DNA of 64,000 nucleotides from UBA2357 sp041916775 (GCA_041916775.1 JAYRYZ010000029.1:1-64000); one strand, 5' to 3'; shown: positions 48,060 through 56,745, numbered from the stretch's first letter. Numbers and translations: made by a program. The notes: generated by a model from the sequence alone, not told the origin.

Positions 48060-49334
48060 TCACTGCTTCTGCAGCACGAAGAATCCGTAGCCGTAACTGG
48101 CCGAGTAACGGCGGTGCATGTCGGCCTCTTCCTCGCAGGCGGCATACACGGCCTCGGCCTCGTCGATGCCCGCGTTCCGCGCCCGCAGCGCCTGGATGCG
48201 CGCGAGCATCGGCGTGTAGTAATCGTTCCACCACGCATGGTCCGGCAGTTGGAAGCTGTCGACGAGCGCATAGCCGCTCGCCTCCGCGAGCGCGCAGATG
48301 CTGGCCATCGAGCGGATGTCCGGATACACACGACCAAGATAGGCGCGAATCTCGGCAGGCGGATCGGCCTCGAACCAGCACATCTCGGTAAAGGCCAGGT
48401 AGCCGCCCGGTTTGAGGGTGCGGCGAAAATCCTGCAATCCGCGCGCGAGGCCGATGATGAAGATCGAGCCTTCGGCCCACAGCAGATCGAAGTGCGCCGG
48501 GGGGAAGGGCATGTCGATCATCGACATCTCGCGGGTCTCGACACCGAGCCCGGCTTGCCTTGCGGCGTGATCCAGTTGGCGCAACAAGGGCGGATGGTTG
48601 TCGATGGCGAGAATCGTCGTTTGCAGTTCGCGCGCCAGCGTGAGCGTCTGCAGGCCGCTGCCGCAGCCAATGTCCAGCACCACCGGGTTGGCAGGCAGGT
48701 GTTCGAGCAGGCGCAGGGCCCGCAGGGTGGCTGCCTCGCAGCCCGGCCCCTGGCGCGGGAGGCCTTCGAAGAGTTCGAAGAAGTAGTGCATCGACATGGT
48801 GTTGTTCTCGATGTTGCGGGTCAGCATCCTGACCTGAGTGGCTTCCTTCTCGCTGAGCCCGAGTCTCAGGAGAAAGGCGTGATGGGCGGCCGGTGCGCGG
48901 CTTTCGAACTCGCTGTGCCAGCGCGCGAGTGCCGCCGCGTCGAGGCCGCACGCATGCTGCAGTTCCAGCCAGAGCGTGCGGTCCAGGCCCGCCGCATCCG
49001 GCCCTGCGGCGGTCGTGCGAAGCATGCCCGCGATCACCTGCTGCTGTGCCTTCAACGCCGTCATCGCCTGCCCGATCTCGTGCAAGCGGCGCTCGAGAAT
49101 CGGACCATGCGGCGCGTCGGCGTCCAGCAGCCGGGCAATGTCGTCGAGACTGACGCCGGCTGCGCGGAAAGCGCAGATGCGGGCCAGCCGGTCGCAGTCT
49201 GCTTGCGAGTACAAGCGGTAATCGGCCTCGCTGCGTCCGGACGGACGCAACAAGCCGATACGGTCGTAGTACAGCAGGGTCGAGCGCGACAGACCGAACC
49301 GCCGGCCCAGTGCGGTGATGCGGAAGTTGTCCAT
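48060..49334 (-). CDS. MerR-type regulator fused to a SAM-dependent methyltransferase
   Basis: The protein has 424 residues from the ATG at 49334; a GTG two codons earlier is less likely. Residues 1-70 form a MerR helix-turn-helix (ALGRRFGLSRSTLLYYDRIG, RLARICAFRAAGVSLDDIA), followed by the usual coiled-coil linker (MTALKAQQQVIAGML). Residues 190-420 are a class I methyltransferase with VLDIGCGSGLQTLTLAREL and a motif IV-like HFDLLWAEGS. The end (MHRRYSASYGYGFFVLQK) suggests a small-molecule methyltransferase of the type seen in UbiE-like enzymes. The fusion suggests a regulator that senses the same ligand it methylates. It lies between napF and napD without obvious link to nitrate reduction. 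Confidence 0.8.
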   Translation of the reverse strand: MDNFRITALGRRFGLSRSTLLYYDRIGLLRPSGRSEADYRLYSQADCDRLARICAFRAAGVSLDDIARLLDADAPHGPILERRLHEIGQAMTALKAQQQVIAGMLRTTAAGPDAAGLDRTLWLELQHACGLDAAALARWHSEFESRAPAAHHAFLLRLGLSEKEATQVRMLTRNIENNTMSMHYFFELFEGLPRQGPGCEAATLRALRLLEHLPANPVVLDIGCGSGLQTLTLARELQTTILAIDNHPPLLRQLDHAARQAGLGVETREMSMIDMPFPPAHFDLLWAEGSIFIIGLARGLQDFRRTLKPGGYLAFTEMCWFEADPPAEIRAYLGRVYPDIRSMASICALAEASGYALVDSFQLPDHAWWNDYYTPMLARIQALRARNAGIDEAEAVYAACEEEADMHRRYSASYGYGFFVLQKQ

Positions 49335-49505
49335 ATGCACAGCCTAAACCGTGAAGCCATGGACGGGTCAAGTAGGACGAGCGGGAAGCCGCGCCGGGTC
49401 GCTTCGTGCCGCTCGACACGGCGCAAGCGACACCCGCTGCGAGTACGGCTTCCGGCGGAGCGCTTCGGCGTCACGCCTTGAGTGCAGGCGGGATCGCCAC
49501 TAGAA

Positions 49506-49524
49506 TCTGACCAGAACGGTCAGA
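49506..49524. promoter_or_regulatory. Operator-like palindrome of the toxin-antitoxin pair
   Basis: TCTGACC-AGAAC-GGTCAGA is a perfect 7-base inverted repeat that ends 15 bases before the antitoxin ATG, with the ribosome site aaggag between. This is the place where Phd/YefM-type antitoxins autorepress. Confidence 0.65.
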
Positions 49525-49539
49525 ACAAGGAGCAACACC

Positions 49540-49788
49540 ATGCAGACCTGGCAGATGCAGGAAGCGAAGGCGCGCATGTCGGAGTTGGTCAAGCGCGCCC
49601 AGACGCAACCTCAGGACATCACCCTGCACGGCAAGTCGGTCGCCGTGGTGATCTCGCGCGAAACCTTCGATCGACTGTCGCAGGCGCAGGACTCGCTGGT
49701 CGATTTCATGCGACGCTCGCCCTTGTTCGGTGCAGACGACATCACCTTCGAACGCGAGCAGAGCCCGACGCGCGAGATCCCGTTTTGA
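49540..49788 (+). CDS. Phd/YefM-type antitoxin
   Basis: The 82-residue protein has the Phd N-terminal DNA-binding domain (QMQEAKARMSELVKRAQ, ITLHGKSVAVVISRETFDRL) and a C-terminal tail (FEREQSPTREIPF) that would wrap the toxin. Strong ribosome site aaggag. It would neutralise the downstream PIN nuclease and repress its own promoter through the palindrome just upstream. The stop overlaps the toxin start. Confidence 0.9.
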   Translation: MQTWQMQEAKARMSELVKRAQTQPQDITLHGKSVAVVISRETFDRLSQAQDSLVDFMRRSPLFGADDITFEREQSPTREIPF

Positions 49789-50198
49789 GCTATCTGATCG
49801 ACACCAACGTGTTGTCCGAACTGCGGCGCAAGTCGCCGGACCCTGGCCTTGTTGCCTGGTTCGCGCAGCGACCTCCCGCCACGTTGCATCTCTCCGTACT
49901 CACGCTCGGCGAGATCCGCAAGGGGATCGAAGGCGTCAGTGACGAAGTCCGGAAGCAGACGCTGATCGATTGGCTCGAAACGGATCTCCTCCGCTTCTTC
50001 ACCGGGCGCATCCTCGACGTCGATGGCGCGGTGGCCGATCGCTGGGGCCGTCTGGTCGCGGCAGCGGGACGACCGCTGCCCACGATCGACAGCCTGCTCG
50101 CTGCAACAGCCCTGGAACACGATCTTGTGCTGGTTACGCGCAACACCAGGGATTTCGCCGGTCTTCCCGTCGGGATCTTCAACCCCTGGACAGGCTGA
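49785..50198 (+). CDS. PIN-domain toxin, VapC/FitB type
   Basis: The 137-residue PIN nuclease starts at a TTG that overlaps the antitoxin stop (TTGA). The acidic active-site residues are visible in LIDTNVLSELRR (D6), LGEIRKGIEG and TIDSLLAATALEHDLVLVTRN followed by RDF. The GIFNPWTG C-terminus is common in FitB-like toxins. By family it cleaves RNA when freed from the antitoxin. The low-efficiency start codon fits the need for antitoxin excess. Confidence 0.9.
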   Translation: MSYLIDTNVLSELRRKSPDPGLVAWFAQRPPATLHLSVLTLGEIRKGIEGVSDEVRKQTLIDWLETDLLRFFTGRILDVDGAVADRWGRLVAAAGRPLPTIDSLLAATALEHDLVLVTRNTRDFAGLPVGIFNPWTG

Positions 50199-50251
50199 CA
50201 GGGCCCCAGCACGCCCGTTCTTCTCGCCGACCGCACAGGCCGGAGGCCGGG

Positions 50252-50740
50252 TCATCCGTTCCCTGGTACCACGGCCCTGACCGCCTGCGTAGGGCAGGGT
50301 GCGACGCAGGCGCCACAGCCGCTGCAGGCGGTGGCGTCCAGTTCGGGTAGCGCCACGCCCCCGAGTCGCGGGCGGAAACGGATCGCACGAGCATCGCAAC
50401 TCTCGCCGCACACACGACATTCGACCCCGCGCGGCGCCAGGCAGGCGTCGCCGATCGCGGCCACAAGCAGCCAGGGCTTCGCTTCCTCGGTACGCTGCAA
50501 GGCCGCAGGTACGCATGCCGCGGCGCAATCTCCACAGAAAGTGCACTCGCCCCGGGTGAAATCCACGCGCGGATACCCCCCGTCCCCTGCAACGATCACC
50601 CCCGTGCCGCAGGCGCGCAGGCAGTCTCCGCAGCGCGTGCAGCGTGCGAGGAACACGGGTTCGGGCTGGGCCCACGGCGGCCGGATGGCGGGCTCGACCG
50701 GCGATCCGACACGCAGGAAGGCACGACGGGAAAGCTGCAT
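50252..50740 (-). CDS. napF: Ferredoxin-type protein NapF
   Basis: The 162-residue cytoplasmic iron-sulfur protein starts with MQLSRRAFLRVG, an RRAFL stretch that resembles a Tat motif but is normal for NapF. Four cysteine clusters follow: CTRCGDCLRACG, CTFCGDCAAACVP, CRVCGESC and CSGCGACVAPCP. NapF interacts with NapA and is thought to help assemble its iron-sulfur cluster. Here it is 2.5 kb from napD and has its own FNR-type site. The ATG at 50740 is chosen; a longer frame upstream runs across the FNR-type site. Confidence 0.88.
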   Translation of the reverse strand: MQLSRRAFLRVGSPVEPAIRPPWAQPEPVFLARCTRCGDCLRACGTGVIVAGDGGYPRVDFTRGECTFCGDCAAACVPAALQRTEEAKPWLLVAAIGDACLAPRGVECRVCGESCDARAIRFRPRLGGVALPELDATACSGCGACVAPCPTQAVRAVVPGNG

Positions 50741-50813
50741 GGGCGTTGCGGACGCCGTTCGCCCGATGGAATCAAGGAGCCTCCATTTGACGCCTGCCCC
50801 GTCGCCCGAGCAT

Positions 50814-50827
50814 TGACGGGCGTCAAG
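50814..50827. promoter_or_regulatory. FNR/DNR-type palindrome upstream of napF
   Basis: TTGAC-GGGC-GTCAA has the same half-sites and spacing as the napD-proximal palindrome. It lies 73 bases before the napF ATG, a distance that fits activation from about -41 with a short leader. Confidence 0.75.
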
Positions 50828-50912
50828 CCCGCGCCCCGGTGCGACACATGTCATGCTGGATTCCCGGCCCAGTCCATTATGATGATCGGACCCGGACCGA
50901 GGACGCGACGAC

Positions 50913-52058
50913 ATGCACCCCGACATGACAATCGACAAGGCGACGATCCTGATCGTGGACGACACGCCCGATAACCTGTTGTTGATGAGCGGCCTGCTGA
51001 AGGACACTTATCGCGTCAAGGTTGCCAACGGTGGGGACAAGGCGATTCGGGTCGCGCAGACGTCCCCGCCACCCGATCTGATCCTGCTCGACATCATGAT
51101 GCCGGGCATGGATGGTTACGAGGTGTGCAGGCGACTCAAGTCGGCACCGGCGACACGTGACATCCCGATCATCTTCCTGACCGCGAAATCCCAGATCGAG
51201 GACGAGCAGCGCGGCCTGGAGTTGGGCGCGGCGGACTACATCACCAAGCCGATCAGCCCGCCCATCGTGCTCGCACGCGTGCGCACCCAACTCGCGCTCA
51301 AGGCATCGGCGGACTTTCTGCGGGACAAGACCATCTTCCTCGAGCAGGAGGTGCTACGCCGCACCCGCGAGGTGGTCGCGATCCAGGACGTCACCATTCA
51401 TGCGCTCGCCTCGCTCGCGGAAACACGTGACTCCGACACCGGCAACCATATCCGCCGCACCCAGCACTACGTCAAGACGCTCGCCGAGCAGTTGCGCGAT
51501 CACCCGCGCTTCGCGAACTTCGCAACCGAGCAGAACATCATGCTGCTGTTCAAGTCCGCACCCTTGCACGACATCGGCAAGGTGGGCATCCCCGACCGCA
51601 TCCTGCTCAAGCCGGGCAAGCTCGAACCCGACGAGTTCGAGCTCATGAAGACCCACACCACGCTCGGCTACGACGCCCTGCATCAAGCCGAGCGCGCGCT
51701 CGGCACCAGCGTCGAGAGCCTCACCATGGCCAAGCAGATCGCGCTTTCACACCAGGAAAAGTGGGACGGCAGCGGCTACCCCCAAGGGCTGCGCGGCGAC
51801 CAGATTCCGATCCCGGCGCGCCTGATGGCGCTTGCCGATGTCTACGATGCCCTCATCAGTCGACGCATCTACAAGGCGGCCATGCCGCATGCAAAGGCGG
51901 TGGAGATCATCATCGAGGGCGCCGGCAAGCACTTCGACCCGGACGTCGTGGAGGCCTTCATCCAGATTCAGGACGAGTTCCAGGCGATCGCACAACGCTA
52001 CGCCGACTCGGACGCAGACCTCGCCAAGCTGGCCAGTTATTTCGGCAACCCGAGCTGA
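50913..52058 (+). CDS. Response regulator with HD-GYP phosphodiesterase output
   Basis: The protein has 381 residues. The receiver domain (residues 8-125) contains ILIVDDTPDNLLLM, the phospho-site LLDIMMPGMDG and LTAKSQ, with the lysine in ITKPI. After a short helix, the HD-GYP domain (about 160-350) contains ETRDSDTGNHIRRTQ, HDIGKVGIPDRIL, HHTLGYDAL-like HTTLGYDALHQAER and HQEKWDGSGYPQGLRGDQIP. The HD metal ligands are intact. It probably hydrolyses cyclic di-GMP in response to a sensor kinase. No partner kinase is adjacent. Confidence 0.92.
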   Translation: MHPDMTIDKATILIVDDTPDNLLLMSGLLKDTYRVKVANGGDKAIRVAQTSPPPDLILLDIMMPGMDGYEVCRRLKSAPATRDIPIIFLTAKSQIEDEQRGLELGAADYITKPISPPIVLARVRTQLALKASADFLRDKTIFLEQEVLRRTREVVAIQDVTIHALASLAETRDSDTGNHIRRTQHYVKTLAEQLRDHPRFANFATEQNIMLLFKSAPLHDIGKVGIPDRILLKPGKLEPDEFELMKTHTTLGYDALHQAERALGTSVESLTMAKQIALSHQEKWDGSGYPQGLRGDQIPIPARLMALADVYDALISRRIYKAAMPHAKAVEIIIEGAGKHFDPDVVEAFIQIQDEFQAIAQRYADSDADLAKLASYFGNPS

Positions 52059-52074
52059 ACGGTACAACTCAGCG

Positions 52075-52192
52075 GCGAGGGCCGGCAAAGCATTAGATAT
52101 AAATAAACAGTATTTAAATATTTTATCTATAGATTTATACTTGCGCCGATTCACCTCTTGCAGCCAACACCACCACAGGCCGGGACCGAATC
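52075..52192 (+). promoter_or_regulatory. AT-rich promoter region of the kyn operon
   Basis: A block of about 55 bases (52088-52142), almost purely A/T and unlike anything else nearby, lies just before kynU. It contains repeated TATTTAAATATTTTA-like sequence. It is a likely promoter or regulator-binding region, but I cannot define individual boxes. Confidence 0.45.
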
Positions 52193-53494
52193 ATGCAACT
52201 GAGCGACTGCCAGCGGCGCGATGCCGCAGACCCCCTGCGCACCCTGCGCGATCAATTCACCATCCCAGAAGGCGTCATCTACCTCGACGGCAACTCGCTG
52301 GGCGTGATGCCCGCGGCAGCGCCCGCGCGCGCCGCGGCGGTCGTCAGCCATGAATGGGGGCACGAGCTCATCCGCGCATGGAACAGCGCCGACTGGTTCG
52401 GCCTACCGACCCGGCTCGGCGACAAGATCGCGCGCCTCATCGGCGCCGGCCCCGGCGAAGTGGTCGTCACCGACACCACCTCGATCAACCTCTACAAGGT
52501 GCTGTCCGCGGCGCTCAGCATCGCCGCGGCGGATGCGCCCGAACGACGCGTGATCGTCAGCGAGCGCAGCAACTTCCCCACCGACCTCTACATCGCCGAA
52601 TCCCTCGCACGCGAGCGCGGCTACACGCTGAAGCTGGTGGAGCCGGAGGAGATCGAGGGCGCGCTCGACGCGCAGGTCGCGGTGCTGATGCTCACGCATG
52701 TGAACTACCGTACCGGCGCGATGTACCCGATGGCCGAGCTCACCGCGAAGGCACACGCCGCGGGCGCGCTGATGGTCTGGGATCTCGCCCACAGCGCCGG
52801 CGCAGTGCCGGTGGATCTCGGCGGCGCGGATGCAGACTACGCGATCGGCTGCAGCTACAAGTACCTCAACGGTGGCCCCGGCGCGCCCGCCTTCGCCTGG
52901 GTCAATCCGCGCCTCGCGGAGCGCTTCTGGCAGCCGCTCGCCGGCTGGTGGGGTCACGCCGCACCCTTCGAGTTCACGCCCGACTACCGCCCCGCTCCGG
53001 GCGTCGGCCGCTACCTGTGCGGCACCCAGCCCATCATCAGCCTGAGCGTGCTGGAGTGCGGGCTGGATGTGTTCGGCGCTGCAGAGGCGCTGGGCGGCAT
53101 GGCGGTGCTGCGCGAGAAATCGCTCGCGCTCACCGACCTCTTCATCGACCTGGTGGAAACCCGCTGCGCCGGCCACGGGCTCGGCCTCGCCACCCCGCGC
53201 GCACATGCGCAGCGCGGCTCGCAGGTGTGCCTCACGCGCGAGCACGGCGCCGGCGTCGACGGGCGCGACAGCGGCGCGTACGCGATCGTGCAGGCCCTGA
53301 TCGCGCGCGGCGTGATCGGCGACTTCCGCGCCGGCGACGGCCACGGTCGCCACAAGGACATTCTGCGCTTCGGCTTCACCCCGCTCTACATCGGCTTCGA
53401 GGATGTGTGGAATGCGGTGGAACACCTCCGCCAGGTGCTGGAAAGCGGCGAGTGGCGCAGCCCCGCGTTCAACCAGCGCAACGCCGTGACCTGA
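52193..53494 (+). CDS. kynU: Kynureninase
   Basis: The 433-residue PLP enzyme cleaves L-kynurenine to anthranilate and alanine. GVIYLDGNSLGVMP, EWGHELIRAWNSADWFGLP and MVWDLAHSAGAVPVDLGGA are conserved, as is the PLP lysine in GCSYKYLNGGPGAPAF. Length matches the family (about 415-430). It is the first gene of a unit that also encodes tryptophan dioxygenase and a formamidase-like hydrolase, which together convert tryptophan to anthranilate. Confidence 0.95.
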   Translation: MQLSDCQRRDAADPLRTLRDQFTIPEGVIYLDGNSLGVMPAAAPARAAAVVSHEWGHELIRAWNSADWFGLPTRLGDKIARLIGAGPGEVVVTDTTSINLYKVLSAALSIAAADAPERRVIVSERSNFPTDLYIAESLARERGYTLKLVEPEEIEGALDAQVAVLMLTHVNYRTGAMYPMAELTAKAHAAGALMVWDLAHSAGAVPVDLGGADADYAIGCSYKYLNGGPGAPAFAWVNPRLAERFWQPLAGWWGHAAPFEFTPDYRPAPGVGRYLCGTQPIISLSVLECGLDVFGAAEALGGMAVLREKSLALTDLFIDLVETRCAGHGLGLATPRAHAQRGSQVCLTREHGAGVDGRDSGAYAIVQALIARGVIGDFRAGDGHGRHKDILRFGFTPLYIGFEDVWNAVEHLRQVLESGEWRSPAFNQRNAVT

Positions 53495-53503
53495 GAGCCT
53501 GCC

Positions 53504-54358
53504 ATGACAGAAGCCAACCCGCCACGCACCGAGTCCATCGTCGCCGAGGAGAAGGCCCGCCTCGATTTCTCCACCGCGATGAGCTATGGCGACTACCTCC
53601 AGCTCGACGCCATCCTCAGCGCGCAGAAGCCGCTCTCGCCCGCGCACGACGAGATGCTCTTCATCATCCAGCACCAGACCAGCGAGCTGTGGATGAAGCT
53701 GATGCTGCACGAGCTGCGCGCGGCGATGGAGAACATCGCCGCCGACGCGCTCGCCCCCGCCTTCAAGCGCCTCGCGCGGGTGAGCCGCATCATGGAGCAG
53801 CTGGTGCATGCGTGGGACGTGCTCGCGACGATGACGCCGCCCGAGTACTCCGCACTGCGCCCCTACCTCGCGCAGTCGAGCGGCTTCCAGAGCTACCAGT
53901 ACCGGGCGATCGAATTCGCGATGGGCAACAAGAACGCCGCGATGCTGAAGCCCCACGCACACCGCCCCGACCTCCTCGCCGGCGTGCAGGCGGCCTACAC
54001 GGCGCCATCGCTGTACGACCTGACGCTGCAGCTCATGGCGCGGCGCGGCCTGCCCATCCCGCAGAGCCACCTCGCGCGCGACTGGACCCAGCCCTACCCG
54101 GAGGACGAGGCGGTGAAAGCCGCATGGCTCACCGTGTATCGCGCGCCGGAGCAGCACTGGGAGCTCTACCAGCTCGGCGAGGAGCTCGCCGACCTCGAGG
54201 ACGCCTTCCGCCTGTGGCGCTTCCGCCACCTCACCACCGTCGAGCGGGTGATCGGCTTCAAGCGCGGCACCGGCGGCACGGGCGGGGTGAGTTATCTCAA
54301 GAAGATGCTCGATACGGTGCTCTTCCCGGAGATCTGGCACCTGCGCACCGAGCTCTGA
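53504..54358 (+). CDS. kynA: Tryptophan 2,3-dioxygenase
   Basis: The 284-residue heme enzyme opens the indole ring of L-tryptophan to N-formylkynurenine. The signature blocks are MSYGDYLQLDAILSAQKPLS, HDEMLFIIQHQTSELWMKL, SGFQSYQYRAIEFAMGNKN and FRHLTTVERVIGFKRGTGGT, which contains the proximal heme histidine. It begins 9 bases after kynU. Confidence 0.96.
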   Translation: MTEANPPRTESIVAEEKARLDFSTAMSYGDYLQLDAILSAQKPLSPAHDEMLFIIQHQTSELWMKLMLHELRAAMENIAADALAPAFKRLARVSRIMEQLVHAWDVLATMTPPEYSALRPYLAQSSGFQSYQYRAIEFAMGNKNAAMLKPHAHRPDLLAGVQAAYTAPSLYDLTLQLMARRGLPIPQSHLARDWTQPYPEDEAVKAAWLTVYRAPEQHWELYQLGEELADLEDAFRLWRFRHLTTVERVIGFKRGTGGTGGVSYLKKMLDTVLFPEIWHLRTEL

Positions 54359-54375
54359 ACCGCCAGGAGAACACG

Positions 54376-55257
54376 ATGCGCGCACAACCGGACGGCACAC
54401 CACTCGATCAACCCGCCCCCTATAGCCCGCTCACCCTCGACACCCTCGCGCAGTTGCCGCTACCGCCGGCAGCGCTGCGCATTCCCTACGGACGCCTGCC
54501 CGAGCAGTTCGGCGAGCTGCGCCTGCCGGCCGCGGGCGACGGCCCCTTTCCGGTGATGATCGTCATCCACGGCGGTTGCTGGCGCAACCGCCACAGTCTG
54601 GAGTACATCAGCCGCCTCGCCGACTGGCTGACCCGCGAGCACGGGCTGGCAACCTGGAACATCGAGTACCGCCGCCTCGGCGATGCAGGCGGCGGCTGGC
54701 CCGGCACGCACCAGGATGTGGGACATGCGGTGGATTTCCTGCGCACCCTGGCCGAGGTCTATCCGCTCGACCTCGACCACGTGCTTGCCGCCGGCCATTC
54801 GGCGGGCGGGCAGCTCGCGCTGTGGCTCGCCAGCCGCGCGCGTCTGGACGCCGGCAGCGAACTCCACGCCGCCGATGCGCTGCCCATCCACGGCGTGCTC
54901 GGGCTCGCCGCGATCACCGACCTCGACACCTATCGCATCGGCCCGCCGGACAGCTGCCACGCCGCGGTCGAGCCGCTACTCGGTGGCACGCCGGCACAAC
55001 ACCCGGCCCGCTATGCCGACACCTCGCCGCTGCGCCGTCTGCCGCTCGGCATTCCCGCCGCTTTCGTGCAAGGTGCGCTGGACCCGACCGTGACGACGGA
55101 CTCGGTCAACCGTTTCATTGCCGCCGCGCACGCCGCCGGCGATCGCTGCGAGTGCTTCCTGCTGCCGGACTGCGCGCACTTCGAACCGAGCGTGCCCGTC
55201 GCCGCCAGCATCGACCCGTTGCAGGCCGCGATCGTGTGGCTGCGGGCCGGCGCCTAG
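54376..55257 (+). CDS. Alpha/beta-hydrolase, probable kynurenine formamidase
   Basis: The 293-residue serine hydrolase has the oxyanion motif HGGCWRN, the nucleophile elbow AAGHSAGGQLALWLASR and a late histidine in DCAHFEPS. Aggaga precedes the ATG, 17 bases after kynA. Position after kynU-kynA fills the missing step, hydrolysis of N-formylkynurenine to kynurenine. It belongs to the HGGxW (animal/yeast formamidase) superfamily and is not related to the usual bacterial metal-dependent KynB. Function is inferred from operon context. Confidence 0.75.
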   Translation: MRAQPDGTPLDQPAPYSPLTLDTLAQLPLPPAALRIPYGRLPEQFGELRLPAAGDGPFPVMIVIHGGCWRNRHSLEYISRLADWLTREHGLATWNIEYRRLGDAGGGWPGTHQDVGHAVDFLRTLAEVYPLDLDHVLAAGHSAGGQLALWLASRARLDAGSELHAADALPIHGVLGLAAITDLDTYRIGPPDSCHAAVEPLLGGTPAQHPARYADTSPLRRLPLGIPAAFVQGALDPTVTTDSVNRFIAAAHAAGDRCECFLLPDCAHFEPSVPVAASIDPLQAAIVWLRAGA

Positions 55258-55309
55258 CGACGTCCGCATCCCCACGCATTGCGGGAGGGGCGCCGCCTTC
55301 CGGCTGCGA

Positions 55310-55888
55310 TCAGGCGCCGACGAAGAGCGCCCCGGCGGTGGCGATGCCTGCACCCATCGCACGCTGCACGCGCTGCCCGCGTTGCGTCTCCGGCATCCAG
55401 CGGCCGATCAGGAAGCCCGCCACATGCAGCAGCGCGGTGGCGAGCGCGAAGCCGAGGACATAGGTCAGCAGCGAAGCCTGGCCGATCTCGACATGGTGGG
55501 CATAGCCGTGGAACAGCGCGAACGCGGCCACCAGCGGCAGCGACAACAGCATCGGCAGCCGGGCGAGGAAGGCGATCAGCAGGCCCAGCACCAGCACCGA
55601 CAGCGCAATGCCGGACTCGACCGCAGGGAGGGTGACGCCCAGCGCCGACAAGCCGGCGCCGACGAGCATCGCCACCACGAATCCTGCCGGCAGCGCGTAG
55701 CGGGCGCTGCCCGATTGGCGTACCGCAAAGAGTCCCACCGCGAGCATCGCCAGCAGGTGATCGAGGCCGCCCAGCGGGTGACCGAAGCCGGCGAAGAAGC
55801 TGGCGTTGCCGTGATCGCCGACGTGCGCGGCCGCGGAGCCCGCGAGCAGCGACAGGGACAGGCCGAGGAGGGTGTTGCGTGCGTTCAT
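55310..55888 (-). CDS. ureJ: HupE/UreJ-family membrane protein
   Basis: The 192-residue protein has a signal-like N-terminus (LLGLSLSLLAGSAAAHVGDH) with a metal-binding-like HVGDHG. Then comes the family core FAGFGHPLGGLDHLLAMLAVG, with conserved histidines and an aspartate, and five further helices. HupE/UreJ proteins import nickel or cobalt. Being last in the urease cluster, it probably supplies nickel for urease. Start at 55888 with an aagggg ribosome site. The 147-base gap to ureG may give it a separate promoter. Confidence 0.88.
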   Translation of the reverse strand: MNARNTLLGLSLSLLAGSAAAHVGDHGNASFFAGFGHPLGGLDHLLAMLAVGLFAVRQSGSARYALPAGFVVAMLVGAGLSALGVTLPAVESGIALSVLVLGLLIAFLARLPMLLSLPLVAAFALFHGYAHHVEIGQASLLTYVLGFALATALLHVAGFLIGRWMPETQRGQRVQRAMGAGIATAGALFVGA

Positions 55889-56035
55889 CGTGAAATCCCC
55901 TTCAGATGATTTGAATTGGTTGGTGCCGGTCACTTGTCCGACATTCAAGATACGTGCCACGCGCCAGGGCACGGCATGGCTGCCGAATGTCTGCGATGAG
56001 CGGACAGTAGCATGCCACCCCGCTTGCCGAAACGG

Positions 56036-56692
56036 TCACGCCGTCACCATCGCGGGCGCGGCGCTGCCGAGCAGGCCCTGTGCCTCGATGAAGGCGATGA
56101 TCTCGGCGAGCCCCTGTCCGGTCTTCTGGTTGGAGAAGATGAAGGGACGCTCGCCGCGCATCTTCTTCGCGTCGCGGTCCATGACCTCCAGCGAGGCACC
56201 GACCAGCGGCGCGAGATCGATCTTGTTGATCACGAGGAGGTCGCTGCGGGTGATGCCCGGGCCGCCCTTGCGCGGGATCTTGTCGCCGGCGGAAACGTCG
56301 ATCACGTAGAGCGTGAGATCCGACAGTTCGGGCGAGAAGGTCGCGGCGAGGTTGTCGCCGCCGGACTCGACGAAGATGATGTCCAGCCCGGGAAAACGCC
56401 GGTTGAGGCGATCCACCGCCTCGAGGTTGATCGAGGCGTCCTCGCGGATCGCGGTGTGCGGGCAGCCGCCCGTCTCGACGCCGATGATGCGGTCGGCCGA
56501 CAGCGCCTCGTTGCGCACCAGGAACTGCGCGTCCTCGGCGGTGTAGATGTCGTTGGTGACCACCGCGATGTTGTACTTGTCGCGCAGCGCGCGGCACAGC
56601 GCGAGCGTGAGCGCGGTCTTGCCCGAACCGACCGGGCCGCCGATGCCGACCCGCAGGGCGGGCGATCTGTCCTTCATGCTGTCGTGATTCAT
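56036..56692 (-). CDS. ureG: Urease accessory GTPase UreG
   Basis: The 218-residue SIMIBI GTPase delivers nickel to urease with UreD and UreF. P-loop GIGGPVGSGKTALTL, metal-binding ETGGCPHTAIREDASIN, ESGGDNLAATFSPELSD and the base-specific NKIDLAP are all intact. Start at 56692 (MNHDSMKDRSPALRV) gives the family length; a longer in-frame extension upstream overlaps ureF and is ignored. Confidence 0.96.
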   Translation of the reverse strand: MNHDSMKDRSPALRVGIGGPVGSGKTALTLALCRALRDKYNIAVVTNDIYTAEDAQFLVRNEALSADRIIGVETGGCPHTAIREDASINLEAVDRLNRRFPGLDIIFVESGGDNLAATFSPELSDLTLYVIDVSAGDKIPRKGGPGITRSDLLVINKIDLAPLVGASLEVMDRDAKKMRGERPFIFSNQKTGQGLAEIIAFIEAQGLLGSAAPAMVTA

Positions 56693-56745
56693 TCCGCTGT
56701 CTCCATTCGTCCGCGCCTCGGCGGCGTGCATCCCGGACCGCGCCC

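Noticed and set aside
52354..54375. Long plus-strand frame in front of the formamidase start
   Set aside because: It overlaps kynU and kynA out of frame. Only the part from the ATG at 54376, with its own ribosome site, is coding.
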